Origin: Beutenbergia cavernae DSM 12333 | GTDB lineage: Bacteria > Actinomycetota > Actinomycetes > Actinomycetales > Beutenbergiaceae | Direction of reading: 5' to 3' | Assembly: GCF_000023105.1 (NCBI RefSeq) | Contig: NC_012669.1 | Coordinates: forward strand, 744,001-808,000 | Length of the DNA stretch: 64,000 bases | Shown here: positions 53,391-62,768 of the stretch, in pieces | Numbering within the stretch: position 1 is the stretch's first letter | Layout: every line of letters starts with the position of its first letter | Program-made: the position numbers and the translations under genes | The notes under the pieces: generated by a model | Database searches by the model: none | Told to the model about the DNA's origin: nothing | Seen by the model: only the letters and a program-made list of their open reading frames with translations

Positions 53391-54488
53391 ATGACCTCAG
53401 GCGCGACGCTCCGGCACCCACTCTGGCTCGGCACCTACCCGCCCGGAGGTGCCGGGGCGCCGGCCGGATCCGGTGAGGGCCTCTGGTTCCTCGGCGCCGC
53501 GGGCCCGGTGCAGGTGGCGCCGTCGCCGTCGCCGTCGTTCCTCGCCGCGCACCCGAGGGCCCCGCGCCTGTACGCCGTCGCCGAACAGGTCGACGGCGCC
53601 GTCGCGACGTTCGCGGTGACCGAGGACGGCGCCGCGACCCCCCTCGCGACAGTGCGCAGCGGGGGGACGGCGCCCTGCCACCTCGCCGTGCACCCGAGCG
53701 GGCGGTGGCTGTACGTCGCGAACTACGGCGACGGCGTCGCCAGCGCGATCGGTCTCGACGACGCCGGGAACCCGACGAGCGACGTCGTCCTCCTGCGGCA
53801 CGACGGGAGCGGCCCGAACGCCGATCGTCAGGCCGGACCTCACGCGCACTCGTGCACGCTGTCGCCCGGAGGCACGCACCTGCTCGTCGCCGACCTCGGG
53901 ACCGACCAGCTCCGCGCCTACCCGCTGGACGCCGAGGGCCGACCCGGCGCGCAACCGGTGCTGTCGGACCTGCCGCCCGGCACGGGACCCCGGCACGTCG
54001 CCGTCGACGGCGAGACGCTGTACGTCACGCTCGAGCTCAGCGACGAGGTGGCGGTGCTCGCGTGGGACGCCGCGACAGCGCGCGCGGACCTGCTCTCCCG
54101 CGTCCCGACCACCGCGCGGCGCCCGGGCTCGGGCGGACCGGCGAGCTTCCCGTCGCACCTGGAGCTCACGGTGCGCGACGACGGCACCGCGCTGCTCGAC
54201 GTGGGCGTGCGCGGCGCCGACGTCATCAGCACGTTCGCCGTGCACCGCGACGACGTCCCGTCGCTCGACCTGATCGGCGAGTGCCCGACGGCGACCTGGC
54301 CGCGGCACTTCGTCGCCGTCCGGGAGGGAGCGGGTCGGGTCGTGGTCGCGGGCGAGCGCGCCCACCAGGTGGTGGTGCACGAGCGCGACACGACGGGCGT
54401 GCTGCGGCCCGCGACCGTGCGCCTGGACGTCCCGGCGCCGGCGTGCGTGGTTCCTCAGCGGGCGAGCAGCGTGGTCGAGAACGAGTAG
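53391..54488 (+). CDS. Lactonase family beta-propeller (6-phosphogluconolactonase-like)
   Basis: A 365-residue seven-bladed propeller of the Pgl/lactonase_7 (YbhE) family. Blade motifs are PCHLAVHPSGRWLYVANYGDGVASA, GPHAHSCTLSPGGTHLLVADLGTDQLRAY and GTGPRHVAVDG (each a repeat of the family, from about residue 95 on). It hydrolyses a sugar lactone; in this context perhaps a product of inositol or sugar oxidation, which is inferred. ATG 53391. Its 3' end overlaps the opposite gntR gene by 34 bases. Confidence 0.88.
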   Translation: MTSGATLRHPLWLGTYPPGGAGAPAGSGEGLWFLGAAGPVQVAPSPSPSFLAAHPRAPRLYAVAEQVDGAVATFAVTEDGAATPLATVRSGGTAPCHLAVHPSGRWLYVANYGDGVASAIGLDDAGNPTSDVVLLRHDGSGPNADRQAGPHAHSCTLSPGGTHLLVADLGTDQLRAYPLDAEGRPGAQPVLSDLPPGTGPRHVAVDGETLYVTLELSDEVAVLAWDAATARADLLSRVPTTARRPGSGGPASFPSHLELTVRDDGTALLDVGVRGADVISTFAVHRDDVPSLDLIGECPTATWPRHFVAVREGAGRVVVAGERAHQVVVHERDTTGVLRPATVRLDVPAPACVVPQRASSVVENE

Positions 54489-55252
54489 CGCGACGCGCGG
54501 TAGGCGTGCGAGCCGTGCTCGACCACGCGGCCGCCGTCGTCGTACGCCGTGCGCTCCATCGTGAGGACGCACGTGCGGCCGGGCTCGCCGAGCAGGCGGG
54601 CCTCCTCGGCGTGCGCGAGCCGCGCACCGATCCGCTGCCGCGCGGTGTGCAGGCGCACGCCGCGGCGGCGCAGCGCGGCGTAGAGGCCGTCCCGCTCGAG
54701 CTCCTCGCGGGGCGGCGCCAGGTCGGCCGGGACGTGGTTGAGCAGCAGCGCCAGTGGGTCGCCGTCGGCCAGGCGCAGGCGGCGCAGGACGGCGACGGCG
54801 GTGCCGCGCGGCAGCGCGAGGGTGCGGCACAGGTCGTCGTCGCGGACGACGTCGTACGCGAGGACCCGCGTCTCGGGCGTGCGGTGCTCGGCGTCGAGGT
54901 CGTCCCACAGGGAGGTGAGCTCGACAGGGCGGGCGATCCGGCCGCTCGCGACGTGCGTGCCGGCGCCGCGGCGGCGGACGAGGAGGCCGTCCTCGACGAG
55001 CTCCGCGAGCGCGCGGCGCGCCGTGGGCCGGGAGATGCCCAGGCGCCGGGCCATCGCGACCTCGTTCTCCAGGCGGGTGCCGACGGCGACGTCCCCGGCG
55101 TGGATCGCGTCCGAGATCGCCGCGGCGACCTGCTCGTACAGAGGGGCGTCGACGGCGCGGTCGATCTCGACGTGCGGGACGTACTCGCCGCGGTCGGCGA
55201 CGGCCTCGGCTTCAGGGGCGTGCTGGGCGTCCACGTCGCACCGCCTCGTCAC
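54455..55252 (-). CDS. GntR/UTRA (HutC-type) regulator of the inositol operon, IolR-like
   Basis: A 265-residue regulator. The winged HTH is at about residues 35-105 (APLYEQVAAAISDAIHAGDV; LENEVAMARRLGISRPTARRAL). The UTRA effector domain is at about 120-260 (ERTAYDDGGRVVEHGSHAYRASRYSF). It is divergent from iolC with two TGTCCGnACA sites between, so it most likely represses the iol operon until an inositol catabolite binds. GTG start at 55252; a second GTG at 55234 is in frame. Confidence 0.88.
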   Translation of the reverse strand: MTRRCDVDAQHAPEAEAVADRGEYVPHVEIDRAVDAPLYEQVAAAISDAIHAGDVAVGTRLENEVAMARRLGISRPTARRALAELVEDGLLVRRRGAGTHVASGRIARPVELTSLWDDLDAEHRTPETRVLAYDVVRDDDLCRTLALPRGTAVAVLRRLRLADGDPLALLLNHVPADLAPPREELERDGLYAALRRRGVRLHTARQRIGARLAHAEEARLLGEPGRTCVLTMERTAYDDGGRVVEHGSHAYRASRYSFSTTLLAR

Positions 55253-55335
55253 GTCTGCTCGTCAGGCCCATCGCTGCGCCCGGCGTCGCCGGTGCGCGGC
55301 TGCGGCGGGGCCGCCGCGCGCCCATCATCGCCGAA

Positions 55336-55347
55336 ATGTCCGGACAT
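55336..55347. promoter_or_regulatory. Candidate IolR operator 1
   Basis: Perfect 12-bp palindrome ATGTCCGGACAT in the gntR-iolC gap. Its core TGTCCGGACA differs at one position from the second site at 55471-55480, and at one position from the Corynebacterium IolR consensus KGWCHTRACA as I recall it. Confidence 0.55.
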
Positions 55348-55380
55348 GCGCTAGCGGTCGTCGCGGCAGGAGTCCGTGAG

Positions 55381-55441
55381 GTGCGAGGTTCACGGCGAGA
55401 CGCGAGGGCCCGGACAGCGGACCTCGGCGGGAACCTCGCAC
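55381..55441. repeat. Intergenic hairpin, GTGCGAGGT-type element
   Basis: Outer arms GTGCGAGGTTC (55381-55391) and GAACCTCGCAC (55431-55441) are perfect complements; the interior pairs only partly. The outer arms match those of the hairpin at 26326-26380. It lies between the two operator-like sites in the divergent gntR-iolC region. Confidence 0.65.
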
Positions 55442-55470
55442 GTGGCGTCGGCAGGGAGGCGTCCACCATT

Positions 55471-55480
55471 TGTCCGAACA
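55471..55480. promoter_or_regulatory. Candidate IolR operator 2
   Basis: TGTCCGAACA, flanked by ATT and TTT on either side, 28 bases upstream of the iolC start. Same core as the site at 55336-55347. Confidence 0.5.
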
Positions 55481-55508
55481 TTTGCCAGTGCGACCGGCGT
55501 GAGGCACA

Positions 55509-56477
55509 GTGACCGGCGTGGAGCACGATGTCATCACGATGGGGCGCAGCGGCGTCGACCTCTACCCGCTGACGAGCGGTGTCGGGCTCGAGGACGTGAC
55601 CACGTTCGGCAAGTTCCTCGGCGGCAGCGCGACCAACGTCGCGGTCGCGTCGGCCCGCCTGGGGCACCGCCCGGCCGTCATCACCGGGGTCGGCGATGAC
55701 CCGTTCGGGAGGTATGTCCGCAGGACGATCCGCGAGCTCGGCGTCGACGACGCGATGGTCGTCGTCGACCCGACCCACCTGACGCCGATCACGTTCTGCG
55801 AGCTGTTCCCGCCGGACGACTTCCCCCTGTACTTCTACCGCCGGCCGAGCGCGCCGGACCTGCAGATCCGCCCCGAGCACCTCGACCTCGAGGCCATCGC
55901 TCGCGTCCAGCTGTTCTGGGGCACGGTCACGGGGCTCTCGGAGGAGCCCAGCCGGTCCGCGCACCTGGCCGCGTACGAGGCGAGGTCTGCGGGCGGGGCG
56001 CGCCGCGCGCACACCGTGCTGGATCTGGACTACCGGCCCATGTTCTGGGCGAGCCCCGAGGCCGCTCGCGAGCAGATCGCGAGGATCCTGCCGCACGTGA
56101 CCGTCGCCGTCGGCAACCGGGAGGAGTGCGCCGTCGCCGTCGGCGAGAGCGACCCGGACGCCGCGGCCGAGGCGCTGCTCGACGCGGGCGCCGAGCTCGC
56201 CGTCGTCAAGCTCGGGCCTCGCGGCGTGCTGGCGGCCACGCGCGAGGAGCGGGTCGAGGTGCCACCGATGCCGGTCGAGGTCGTCAACGGGCTCGGGGCC
56301 GGCGACGCGTTCGGCGGCTCACTCGTCCACGGCCTCCTCACCGGCGCGCCGCTCGAGGCCACCATGGCCGCGGCGAGCGCGGCGGGGGCGATCGTTGCCG
56401 GTCGTCTCGAGTGCTCGACGGCGATGCCCACCCCGGGCGAGATCGACGCCGTCCTGGCGGCGGGAGCCGTGCGATGA
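55509..56477 (+). CDS. iolC: 5-dehydro-2-deoxygluconokinase
   Basis: A 322-residue PfkB-family sugar kinase phosphorylating 2-deoxy-5-keto-gluconate in inositol catabolism. The N-terminal GGSATNVAVASARLG and the C-terminal NGLGAGDAFGGSLVHGL, with the catalytic Asp of GAGD, are the two PfkB signatures. GTG start at 55509 (MTGVEHDV). First gene of the iol operon; the stop overlaps the next start (ATGA). Confidence 0.94.
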   Translation: MTGVEHDVITMGRSGVDLYPLTSGVGLEDVTTFGKFLGGSATNVAVASARLGHRPAVITGVGDDPFGRYVRRTIRELGVDDAMVVVDPTHLTPITFCELFPPDDFPLYFYRRPSAPDLQIRPEHLDLEAIARVQLFWGTVTGLSEEPSRSAHLAAYEARSAGGARRAHTVLDLDYRPMFWASPEAAREQIARILPHVTVAVGNREECAVAVGESDPDAAAEALLDAGAELAVVKLGPRGVLAATREERVEVPPMPVEVVNGLGAGDAFGGSLVHGLLTGAPLEATMAAASAAGAIVAGRLECSTAMPTPGEIDAVLAAGAVR

Positions 56478-57343
56478 CGCGGCCGCGTGACCTGCCGGCG
56501 CTGCGATTCACGGACCCGGACGCCGTCCGCAGCTCGCTCGCCGCCCGCCCCCGGTTCGCGCCGCCCGCCGATCCCGGCGCGCGCGTGCTGCTGCTGGCCG
56601 CCGACCACCCGGCGCGCGGCGCGCTCGGCGCCGGCGCCGACCCCACCGCGATGGGCGACCGCTTCGAGCTGCTGAGGCGCCTCGTCGTCGCCCTCGGGCG
56701 GCCCGGCGTGACCGGGTTCGTCGGCACGGCCGACCTCGTCGAGGACCTCACGCTGCTCGGCGCGCTGGACGGCAAGCTCGTGCTCGGCTCGATGAACCGG
56801 GGCGGCCTGGCCGGCGCGAGCTTCGAGCTGGACGACCGGTTCACCGGCTACGACGCCGCGGGGATCGCCGCCGCCGGGCTCGACGGCGGCAAGATGCTGC
56901 TGCGCCTGGATCTCGACGACGCCGGCTCGCTCGCCACGCTCGAGGCGTCGGCCCGCGCGGTCGACGCCCTCGCCGCGCGGGACCTCGTCGCGCTCGTCGA
57001 GCCGTTCCTCGTCGGGCGCGGCGAGGGCGGGCTGCGCACCGACCTCGGCACGGACGCCGTCGTCCGCTCCGTGGCGATCGCGTCAGGGCTCGCGTCCACC
57101 ACGCGTCGGACCTGGCTCAAGGTGCCGCTCGCCGCCGACATGGAACGCGTCGCGTCGGCCACCACGCTCCCGCTCCTCGTGCTCGGTGGGGAGGTCCCGG
57201 AGGACCTCGACGCGACCATGGAGTCGTGGCGTGCGGCGCTCGAGCTGCCGAGCGTGCGGGGCTTCGTGATCGGCCGCTCGCTGCTGTACCCGCCCGGCGG
57301 CGACGTCGCCGCGGCCGTCGACGAGGTGGTGGGGATGCTGTGA
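56474..57343 (+). CDS. TIM-barrel aldolase-like protein (Cgl0159 family)
   Basis: A 289-residue (beta/alpha)8 protein of the family found in actinobacterial inositol clusters (Cgl0159-type, class I aldolase-like). Features are VLLLAADHPARGALG, GKLVLGSMNRGGLAGASFELDDRF-type block, a Lys in TWLKVPLA that could be the Schiff-base residue, and GFVIGRSLLYPP. It may take the place of the IolJ aldolase that splits phosphorylated deoxyketogluconate, for which no other gene is present here. ATG overlaps the iolC stop and its own stop overlaps iolB. Confidence 0.8.
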   Translation: MTRPRDLPALRFTDPDAVRSSLAARPRFAPPADPGARVLLLAADHPARGALGAGADPTAMGDRFELLRRLVVALGRPGVTGFVGTADLVEDLTLLGALDGKLVLGSMNRGGLAGASFELDDRFTGYDAAGIAAAGLDGGKMLLRLDLDDAGSLATLEASARAVDALAARDLVALVEPFLVGRGEGGLRTDLGTDAVVRSVAIASGLASTTRRTWLKVPLAADMERVASATTLPLLVLGGEVPEDLDATMESWRAALELPSVRGFVIGRSLLYPPGGDVAAAVDEVVGML

Positions 57344-58248
57344 CCGACCTTCACCTGCGTGCCGGCACGGCCGCTCGACCGGGCTGGCGCACGTGGATCG
57401 ACCCCGCGCGCGCCGGCTGGGCGTACAGCGGCCTCGGCGTCACCGACCCGGCCGCGACGGACGTCGAGCTGCGCCTCGACGCCGACGAGGCGCTCGTGCT
57501 CCCGCTGAGCGGCGCCGCGACCGTACATGTGCACGACGGCGAGATGTACGAGCTCGTCGGTCGTCGCGACGTCTTCGCGGGGCCGAGCGACGCGCTCTAC
57601 CTCCCGCGCGGGACGACGGCGCGTCTGACCGGTCACGTCGCCGTCGCCACCGCGCGCGTCGCCGACCTCGACGAGTCGGCGGGCCGCAGCGGCCCCGACC
57701 ACTCCACGGACGGCGTCGCCTATCTCCCCGCGAGCGCCGTCGGCGTCGAGCTGCGCGGCGCCGGGCAGGCGTCGCGGCGCGTGCAGGACTACACGATCGA
57801 CGCCGGCCCGGCCGCCGGCGTCCGGACCCGCCGCCTGCTCGTGTGCGAGGTCGTCACCCCCGGCGGCAACTGGTCCTCCTACCCGCCGCACAAGCACGAC
57901 GCCCACGCCGAGGACGAGCGCGAGCTCGAGGAGATCTACGCGTTCGTCGTCGCAGACTCGCCCGCGGGCGAGCCCGGGCTCGCCTACCACCGCGTGTACG
58001 GAGACTCCCCGCCCATCGACCTGCTCGCAGAGGTACGGTCGGGGGACGTGGTCCTCGTGCCGCACGGCTATCACGGACCGTCGATGGCGGCGCCCGGGTA
58101 CGACCTGTACTACCTCAACGTCATGGCCGGCCCCGTGGCCGACGGCCGGTGGCTCGCCGTCGACGACCCGACGCACGCGTGGGTGCGGAGGACGTGGGGC
58201 GACCAGGAGCCGGACCCGCGCGCACGGCTCGAGGAGGAGGTGCGATGA
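57340..58248 (+). CDS. iolB: 5-deoxy-glucuronate isomerase
   Basis: A 302-residue bicupin converting 5-deoxyglucuronate to 2-deoxy-5-keto-gluconate. The metal-binding SYPPHKHDAHAEDERELEEIY region (about residues 182-202) and VPHGYHGPSMAAPGYDLYYLNVMAG block are diagnostic. GTG start, 4-base overlaps at both ends. Normal length. Confidence 0.95.
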   Translation: MTDLHLRAGTAARPGWRTWIDPARAGWAYSGLGVTDPAATDVELRLDADEALVLPLSGAATVHVHDGEMYELVGRRDVFAGPSDALYLPRGTTARLTGHVAVATARVADLDESAGRSGPDHSTDGVAYLPASAVGVELRGAGQASRRVQDYTIDAGPAAGVRTRRLLVCEVVTPGGNWSSYPPHKHDAHAEDERELEEIYAFVVADSPAGEPGLAYHRVYGDSPPIDLLAEVRSGDVVLVPHGYHGPSMAAPGYDLYYLNVMAGPVADGRWLAVDDPTHAWVRRTWGDQEPDPRARLEEEVR

Positions 58249-60182
58249 CCAGCCCGGTCTCGGGCAGCGTCCGGCTCACCGTCGCCCAGGCGCTCGTCCG
58301 CTTCCTGTCGGTGCAGTACAGCGAGCGCGACGGCGTCCGGCAGCGCCTCGTTCCCGGGTGCTTCGGGATCTTCGGGCACGGGAACGTCGCCGGCGTCGGG
58401 CAGGCGCTGCTGCAGCACGCGCGCGAGTACGACGACGGCGCGGGCTCGGACGAGCCCGACGGTCTCGGCCGACCCACCGAGCCGCTCACGTACTACCTCG
58501 CGCGCAACGAGCAGGCGATGGTGCACGCCGCCGTCGGCTTCGCGCGCACGCGCCACCGCCTCCAGGCCATGGCGTGCGCGGCGTCGATCGGGCCCGGGTC
58601 CACGAACATGCTCACGGGCGCGGCGCTCGCGACGATCGACCGGATCCCGGTCCTGCTGCTGCCGTCGGACACGTTCGCCACCCGCATCCCGGACCCGGTG
58701 CTGCAGCAGCTCGAGGTGCCGTCCTCGCCCGACGTCTCCGTGAACGACGCGTTCCGCCCGCTCTCCCGGTACTGGGACCGGATCACGCGCCCCGAGCAGC
58801 TGATCGCGAGCCTGCCGGCCGCGATGCGGGTGCTCGCGGACCCGGCCGAGACCGGCGCCGTCACGCTCTGCCTGCCGCAGGACGTCCAGGCGGAGGCGCA
58901 CCTCTGGCCGGTCGAGCTGTTCCGGGAGCGCACGTGGCACGTGGCCCGCGCGGTGCCGGAGCCGGCGGCGCTGGAGCGGGCCGCGGCCCTCGTCCGCTCC
59001 GCGCGCCGCCCGCTCGTCGTCGCCGGCGGCGGCGTGCGGTACTCGACGGCGTCCGGTGACCTCACCGCGTTCGCCGACGCCACCGGGATCCCGGTCGTCG
59101 ACACGCAGGCGGGCAAGGGCGCGATCGCCTGGGACCACCCGCTCGCCGCCGGCGGCGTGGGAGCCACCGGCAACGCCGCCGCGAACGCGCTCGCCGCACA
59201 GGCCGACGTCGTCATCGGCGTCGGCACGCGGTACACCGACTTCACGACGGCGAGCCACACCGTGTTCGCCGACCCCGACGTGCGCTTCGTCAACCTCAAC
59301 GTCGCCGCGTTCGACGCCGCGAAGCACTCCGCCGAGATGGTCGTGGCCGACGCGCGGGCCGGGCTGACCGCCCTGACCGCGGCGCTCGAGGGCTACCGCA
59401 CGAGCGAGGAGTACCGCGCCGAGGTCGCCGAGCGGTCCTCCGCGTGGCACGAGGTCACCGAGGCCTGCTACCACGCCGACCACGGGCCGCTCCCGGCGCA
59501 GACCGAGGTGTTCGGGGTGCTCAACGAGCTCATGGGTCCCGACGACGTGCTCATCAACGCCGCCGGCTCGATGCCGGGGGACCTGCAGGCCCTGTGGCGG
59601 GCCTCGTCGCCGGAGCAGTACCACCTCGAGTACGGGTACTCGTGCATGGGGTACGAGATCCCCGCCGCTCTCGGCGTCAAGCTCGCCGCCCCCGAGCGCG
59701 AGGTCGTCGCCGTCGTCGGCGACGGCGGCTACCAGATGCTCCCGACCGAGCTCACGACGATCGTGTCGGAGGGGCTCAAGGTGGTGCTGGTGGTGCTGCA
59801 GAACCACGGCTTCGCCTCGATCGGTGCGCTGTCGGAGTCGGTCGGGTCGCAGCGGTTCGGCACGCGCTACCGGATGCGCGACGAGGCCTCGGGAGCTCTG
59901 GACGGCGGCGAGGTGCCGTTCGACGTCGCCGCCAACGCCGCGAGCCTCGGCGCGCGCGTCGTCGTCGCGGACGGGATCGGGGAGTTCCGGTCCGCCTTCT
60001 CGGACGCCGCCGCCGGCGACGTCACGACCGTCATCGTCATCGAGACGGACCTGACCGGCCCGAACCCGCCGTCGTCGGCGTGGTGGGACGTGCCCGTCAG
60101 CGAGGTCTCGACGCTCGAGAGCACGCGCGCCGCGTACTCCGAGTACGTGCGGTCCCGGGCGGCCCAACGGCCGTACCTGTGA
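58245..60182 (+). CDS. iolD: 3D-(3,5/4)-trihydroxycyclohexane-1,2-dione hydrolase
   Basis: A 645-residue ThDP-dependent enzyme opening the inositol ring. The N-terminal PYR domain carries GIFGHGNVAGVGQAL and the Glu of RNEQAMVH; the central domain carries NLNVAAFDAAKHS. The C-terminal PP domain has the ThDP motif VVGDGGYQMLPTEL followed by QNHGFASIG. ATG overlaps iolB. Length normal for IolD. Confidence 0.96.
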   Translation: MTSPVSGSVRLTVAQALVRFLSVQYSERDGVRQRLVPGCFGIFGHGNVAGVGQALLQHAREYDDGAGSDEPDGLGRPTEPLTYYLARNEQAMVHAAVGFARTRHRLQAMACAASIGPGSTNMLTGAALATIDRIPVLLLPSDTFATRIPDPVLQQLEVPSSPDVSVNDAFRPLSRYWDRITRPEQLIASLPAAMRVLADPAETGAVTLCLPQDVQAEAHLWPVELFRERTWHVARAVPEPAALERAAALVRSARRPLVVAGGGVRYSTASGDLTAFADATGIPVVDTQAGKGAIAWDHPLAAGGVGATGNAAANALAAQADVVIGVGTRYTDFTTASHTVFADPDVRFVNLNVAAFDAAKHSAEMVVADARAGLTALTAALEGYRTSEEYRAEVAERSSAWHEVTEACYHADHGPLPAQTEVFGVLNELMGPDDVLINAAGSMPGDLQALWRASSPEQYHLEYGYSCMGYEIPAALGVKLAAPEREVVAVVGDGGYQMLPTELTTIVSEGLKVVLVVLQNHGFASIGALSESVGSQRFGTRYRMRDEASGALDGGEVPFDVAANAASLGARVVVADGIGEFRSAFSDAAAGDVTTVIVIETDLTGPNPPSSAWWDVPVSEVSTLESTRAAYSEYVRSRAAQRPYL

Positions 60183-60207
60183 CCCACCCCGAGGGAGGAG
60201 CCCAGCC

Positions 60208-61713
60208 ATGACCACCATCGGACACTGGATCGACGGCAAGCCGTACTCGCCCGCCGCCGAGAAGACGTCCCCCGTGTACGACCCCGCCCGCGGCGAGGTC
60301 GTCGCCCAGCTCGCCCACGCGACACCCGGGGAGGTCGACGAGGCCGTCGGCGCCGCGTCGCGTGCCTTCGAGGACTGGTCGCAGGTGTCGCTCGCGAAGC
60401 GCTCGTCGATCCTGTTCGGCTTCCGCGAGCTCCTCGTCGCCCACACCGACGAGCTGGCCCGGATCGTCAGCCGCGAGCACGGCAAGGTCATCTCCGACGC
60501 CAAGGGCGAGATCGGGCGCGGCCTCGAGGTCGTCGAGTTCGCCTCCGGCATCCCGCAGCTGCTCAAGGGCGAGTACTCGCCGCAGGCGGCCACCGGGATC
60601 GACGTGTACTCGTTCCGGCAGCCGCTCGGCGTCGCCGTGGGCATCACGCCGTTCAACTTCCCCGCCATGGTGCCGCTGTGGATGGCACCTCTCGCGATCG
60701 CGTGCGGCAACACGTTCGTGCTCAAGCCGTCCGAACGGGACCCGTCCGCCAGCCTGTTCCTGGCCCAGCTGTGGGCGGACGCCGGGCTGCCCGACGGCGT
60801 GTTCAACGTCGTCCAGGGCGACAAGGTCGCCGTCGACGCGCTGCTCACGCACGACGACGTCGCCGCCGTCTCGTTCGTGGGGTCGACGCCGATCGCTCGG
60901 TACATCCACGCGACCGCCACCGAGCACGGCAAGCGGGTCCAGGCGCTCGGCGGGGCGAAGAACCACGCGGTCGTGCTCGGCGACGCCGATCTCGACAACG
61001 CCGCGGAGAACCTCACCGCCGCCGCGTTCGGCGCGGCCGGGGAGCGGTGCATGGCGATCTCGGTGGCGGTGGTCGAGGACTCCGTCGCCGACGCGCTCGT
61101 GGAACGCCTCGCGACCAAGGCGCGGGCGGTCCGCGTGCGGCCCGGCTCGGACCCGGACGCGGACATGGGTCCTGTCATCACGCCGGCGGCGAAGGAGCGC
61201 ATCGAGCGGCTCATCGGCTCTGCCGAGGACGACGGCGCCACGCTCGTCGTCGACGGGCGCGGGCACGTGGTCGACGGGCACGAGGACGGGTTCTTCGTCG
61301 GCCCGACGGTCATCGACCACGTCCAGCCCGAGCACGAGGCGTACCGCGAGGAGATCTTCGGGCCCGTCATCGACGTCGTCCGCGTGACCGGCCTCGAGGA
61401 GGCGGTCGACGTCATCAACACCAACCCGTACGGGAACGGCACGGCGATCTTCACGAGCTCCGGCGAGGCGGCGCGCACGTTCCAGCGGGACGTGACGGTC
61501 GGCATGATCGGCATCAACGTGCCGATCCCCGTGCCCGTGGCCTACCACTCGTTCGGCGGCTGGAAGGACTCGCTGTTCGGGTCCAGCCACATCTACGGCC
61601 CCGAGGGCGTCGCCTTCTACACCCAGGCCAAGGTCGTGACGCAGCGCTGGCCCCGCACCCGTGAGCTCGCCGACCGCGCGTCGTTCCACTTCTCCGGCGA
61701 CTCCACGAAGTAG
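60208..61713 (+). CDS. mmsA: Methylmalonate-semialdehyde dehydrogenase (CoA-acylating)
   Basis: A 501-residue aldehyde dehydrogenase (IolA/MmsA). It oxidises malonate or methylmalonate semialdehyde to acetyl- or propionyl-CoA, the final step of inositol breakdown. The catalytic Cys281 is in [17 protein letters not shown]-binding [11 protein letters not shown] at about 226-236, and [14 protein letters not shown] at about 146-159. GGAGG upstream of the ATG. Placed 25 bases after iolD. Confidence 0.96.
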
Positions 61714-61748
61714 CGACCACCGATCACCCGTCAGCGAAGGAGCACCAC

Positions 61749-62768
61749 GTGACCCGACCGCCGCTCAGCTCGCCGCCGCCCGGGGAGGCGGGGACGCCGT
61801 CGTCCACGGGGCGGGATCTCGCCCACCGTGCGGACCTGTCCACGAACACCGACCCGCGGTACTCCCGGCTGACGCTCGGCGTGTGCCCGGACCAGTGGGG
61901 GGTCTGGTTCCCGGACGACGAGCAGCAGATCCCCTGGGAGCGGGCGCTGGACGAGATGGCCGAGGCGGGCTTCTCCGTGATGGAGACCGGCCCGTTCGGG
62001 TACTTCCCGACGGACCCGGACCGGCTGGCGGCGGAGATGGCGGCGCGAGGGTTCCGGGTCGTGGCCGGGACGGGGTGGGGGATCCTGCACCAGGCCGACG
62101 CCTGGCCCCAGACGGAGGAGCGCTTCCGGGCGATCGCTGCGACGCACGCAGCCGTCGGCGCCGAGTACCTCGTGCACCTGCCGCCCCTGTTCCGGGACGA
62201 CAAGACGGGCGAGATGATCGACGAGCGGGAGCTCTCGCCGTCGGCGTGGGCGCTGTACGTCGAGAACGCGAACCGGCTCGGGCGCCTGCTGCTGGACGAC
62301 TACGGGCTGCGGATGGTGTTGCACCCGCACGGCGACAGCCACATCGAGACGCCCGAGGAGATCGCGCGCATCTTCGACGCGACGGACCCCGCGTACGTCA
62401 ACTTCTGCCTGGACACCGGTCACGTCATCTACGGGCAGGGCGACCCGATCGGGATGATCTCGGAGTATCCGGAGCGCATCGCGTACGTGCACATCAAGGC
62501 GTTCGACCCGGAGCTCGTGCGCCAGGCGCACTCCGAGGACTGGCCGTTCGGGGAGGCCGTCGCGCGCGGCGTCTCGGTGGCGCCGCCGGCGGGCGAGCCG
62601 GACATGCGGGCTCTCGTCTCGGCGCTCGCGGGCCTCGACAAGGACCTGTACGTCATCACGGAGCAGGACCTCTACCCGGTCGAGGCGTCCGTGCCGCTGC
62701 CGAACGCGATCGCCACCCGCCGGTTCCTCGCCGAGTGCGGCCTCGGTCTGCCCGGGCCGACGGCATGA
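61749..62768 (+). CDS. Sugar phosphate isomerase/epimerase, IolE-like inosose dehydratase
   Basis: A 339-residue xylose-isomerase-like TIM barrel. It has metal/substrate residues in [30 protein letters not shown] and [12 protein letters not shown] and [10 protein letters not shown]. In this operon it is most likely the inosose (2-keto-myo-inositol) dehydratase IolE, the only step otherwise missing; an IolH/epimerase role is the alternative. A ~35-residue low-complexity N-terminus precedes the barrel. GTG at 61749 with AAGGAG upstream. Confidence 0.82.

Noticed and set aside
58110-61517. A 1135-codon open frame on the minus strand
   Set aside because: It lies antisense to iolB, iolD and mmsA, all with intact catalytic motifs. 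Composition is Arg/Ala/Val-rich without domains. It is a by-product of high GC content.
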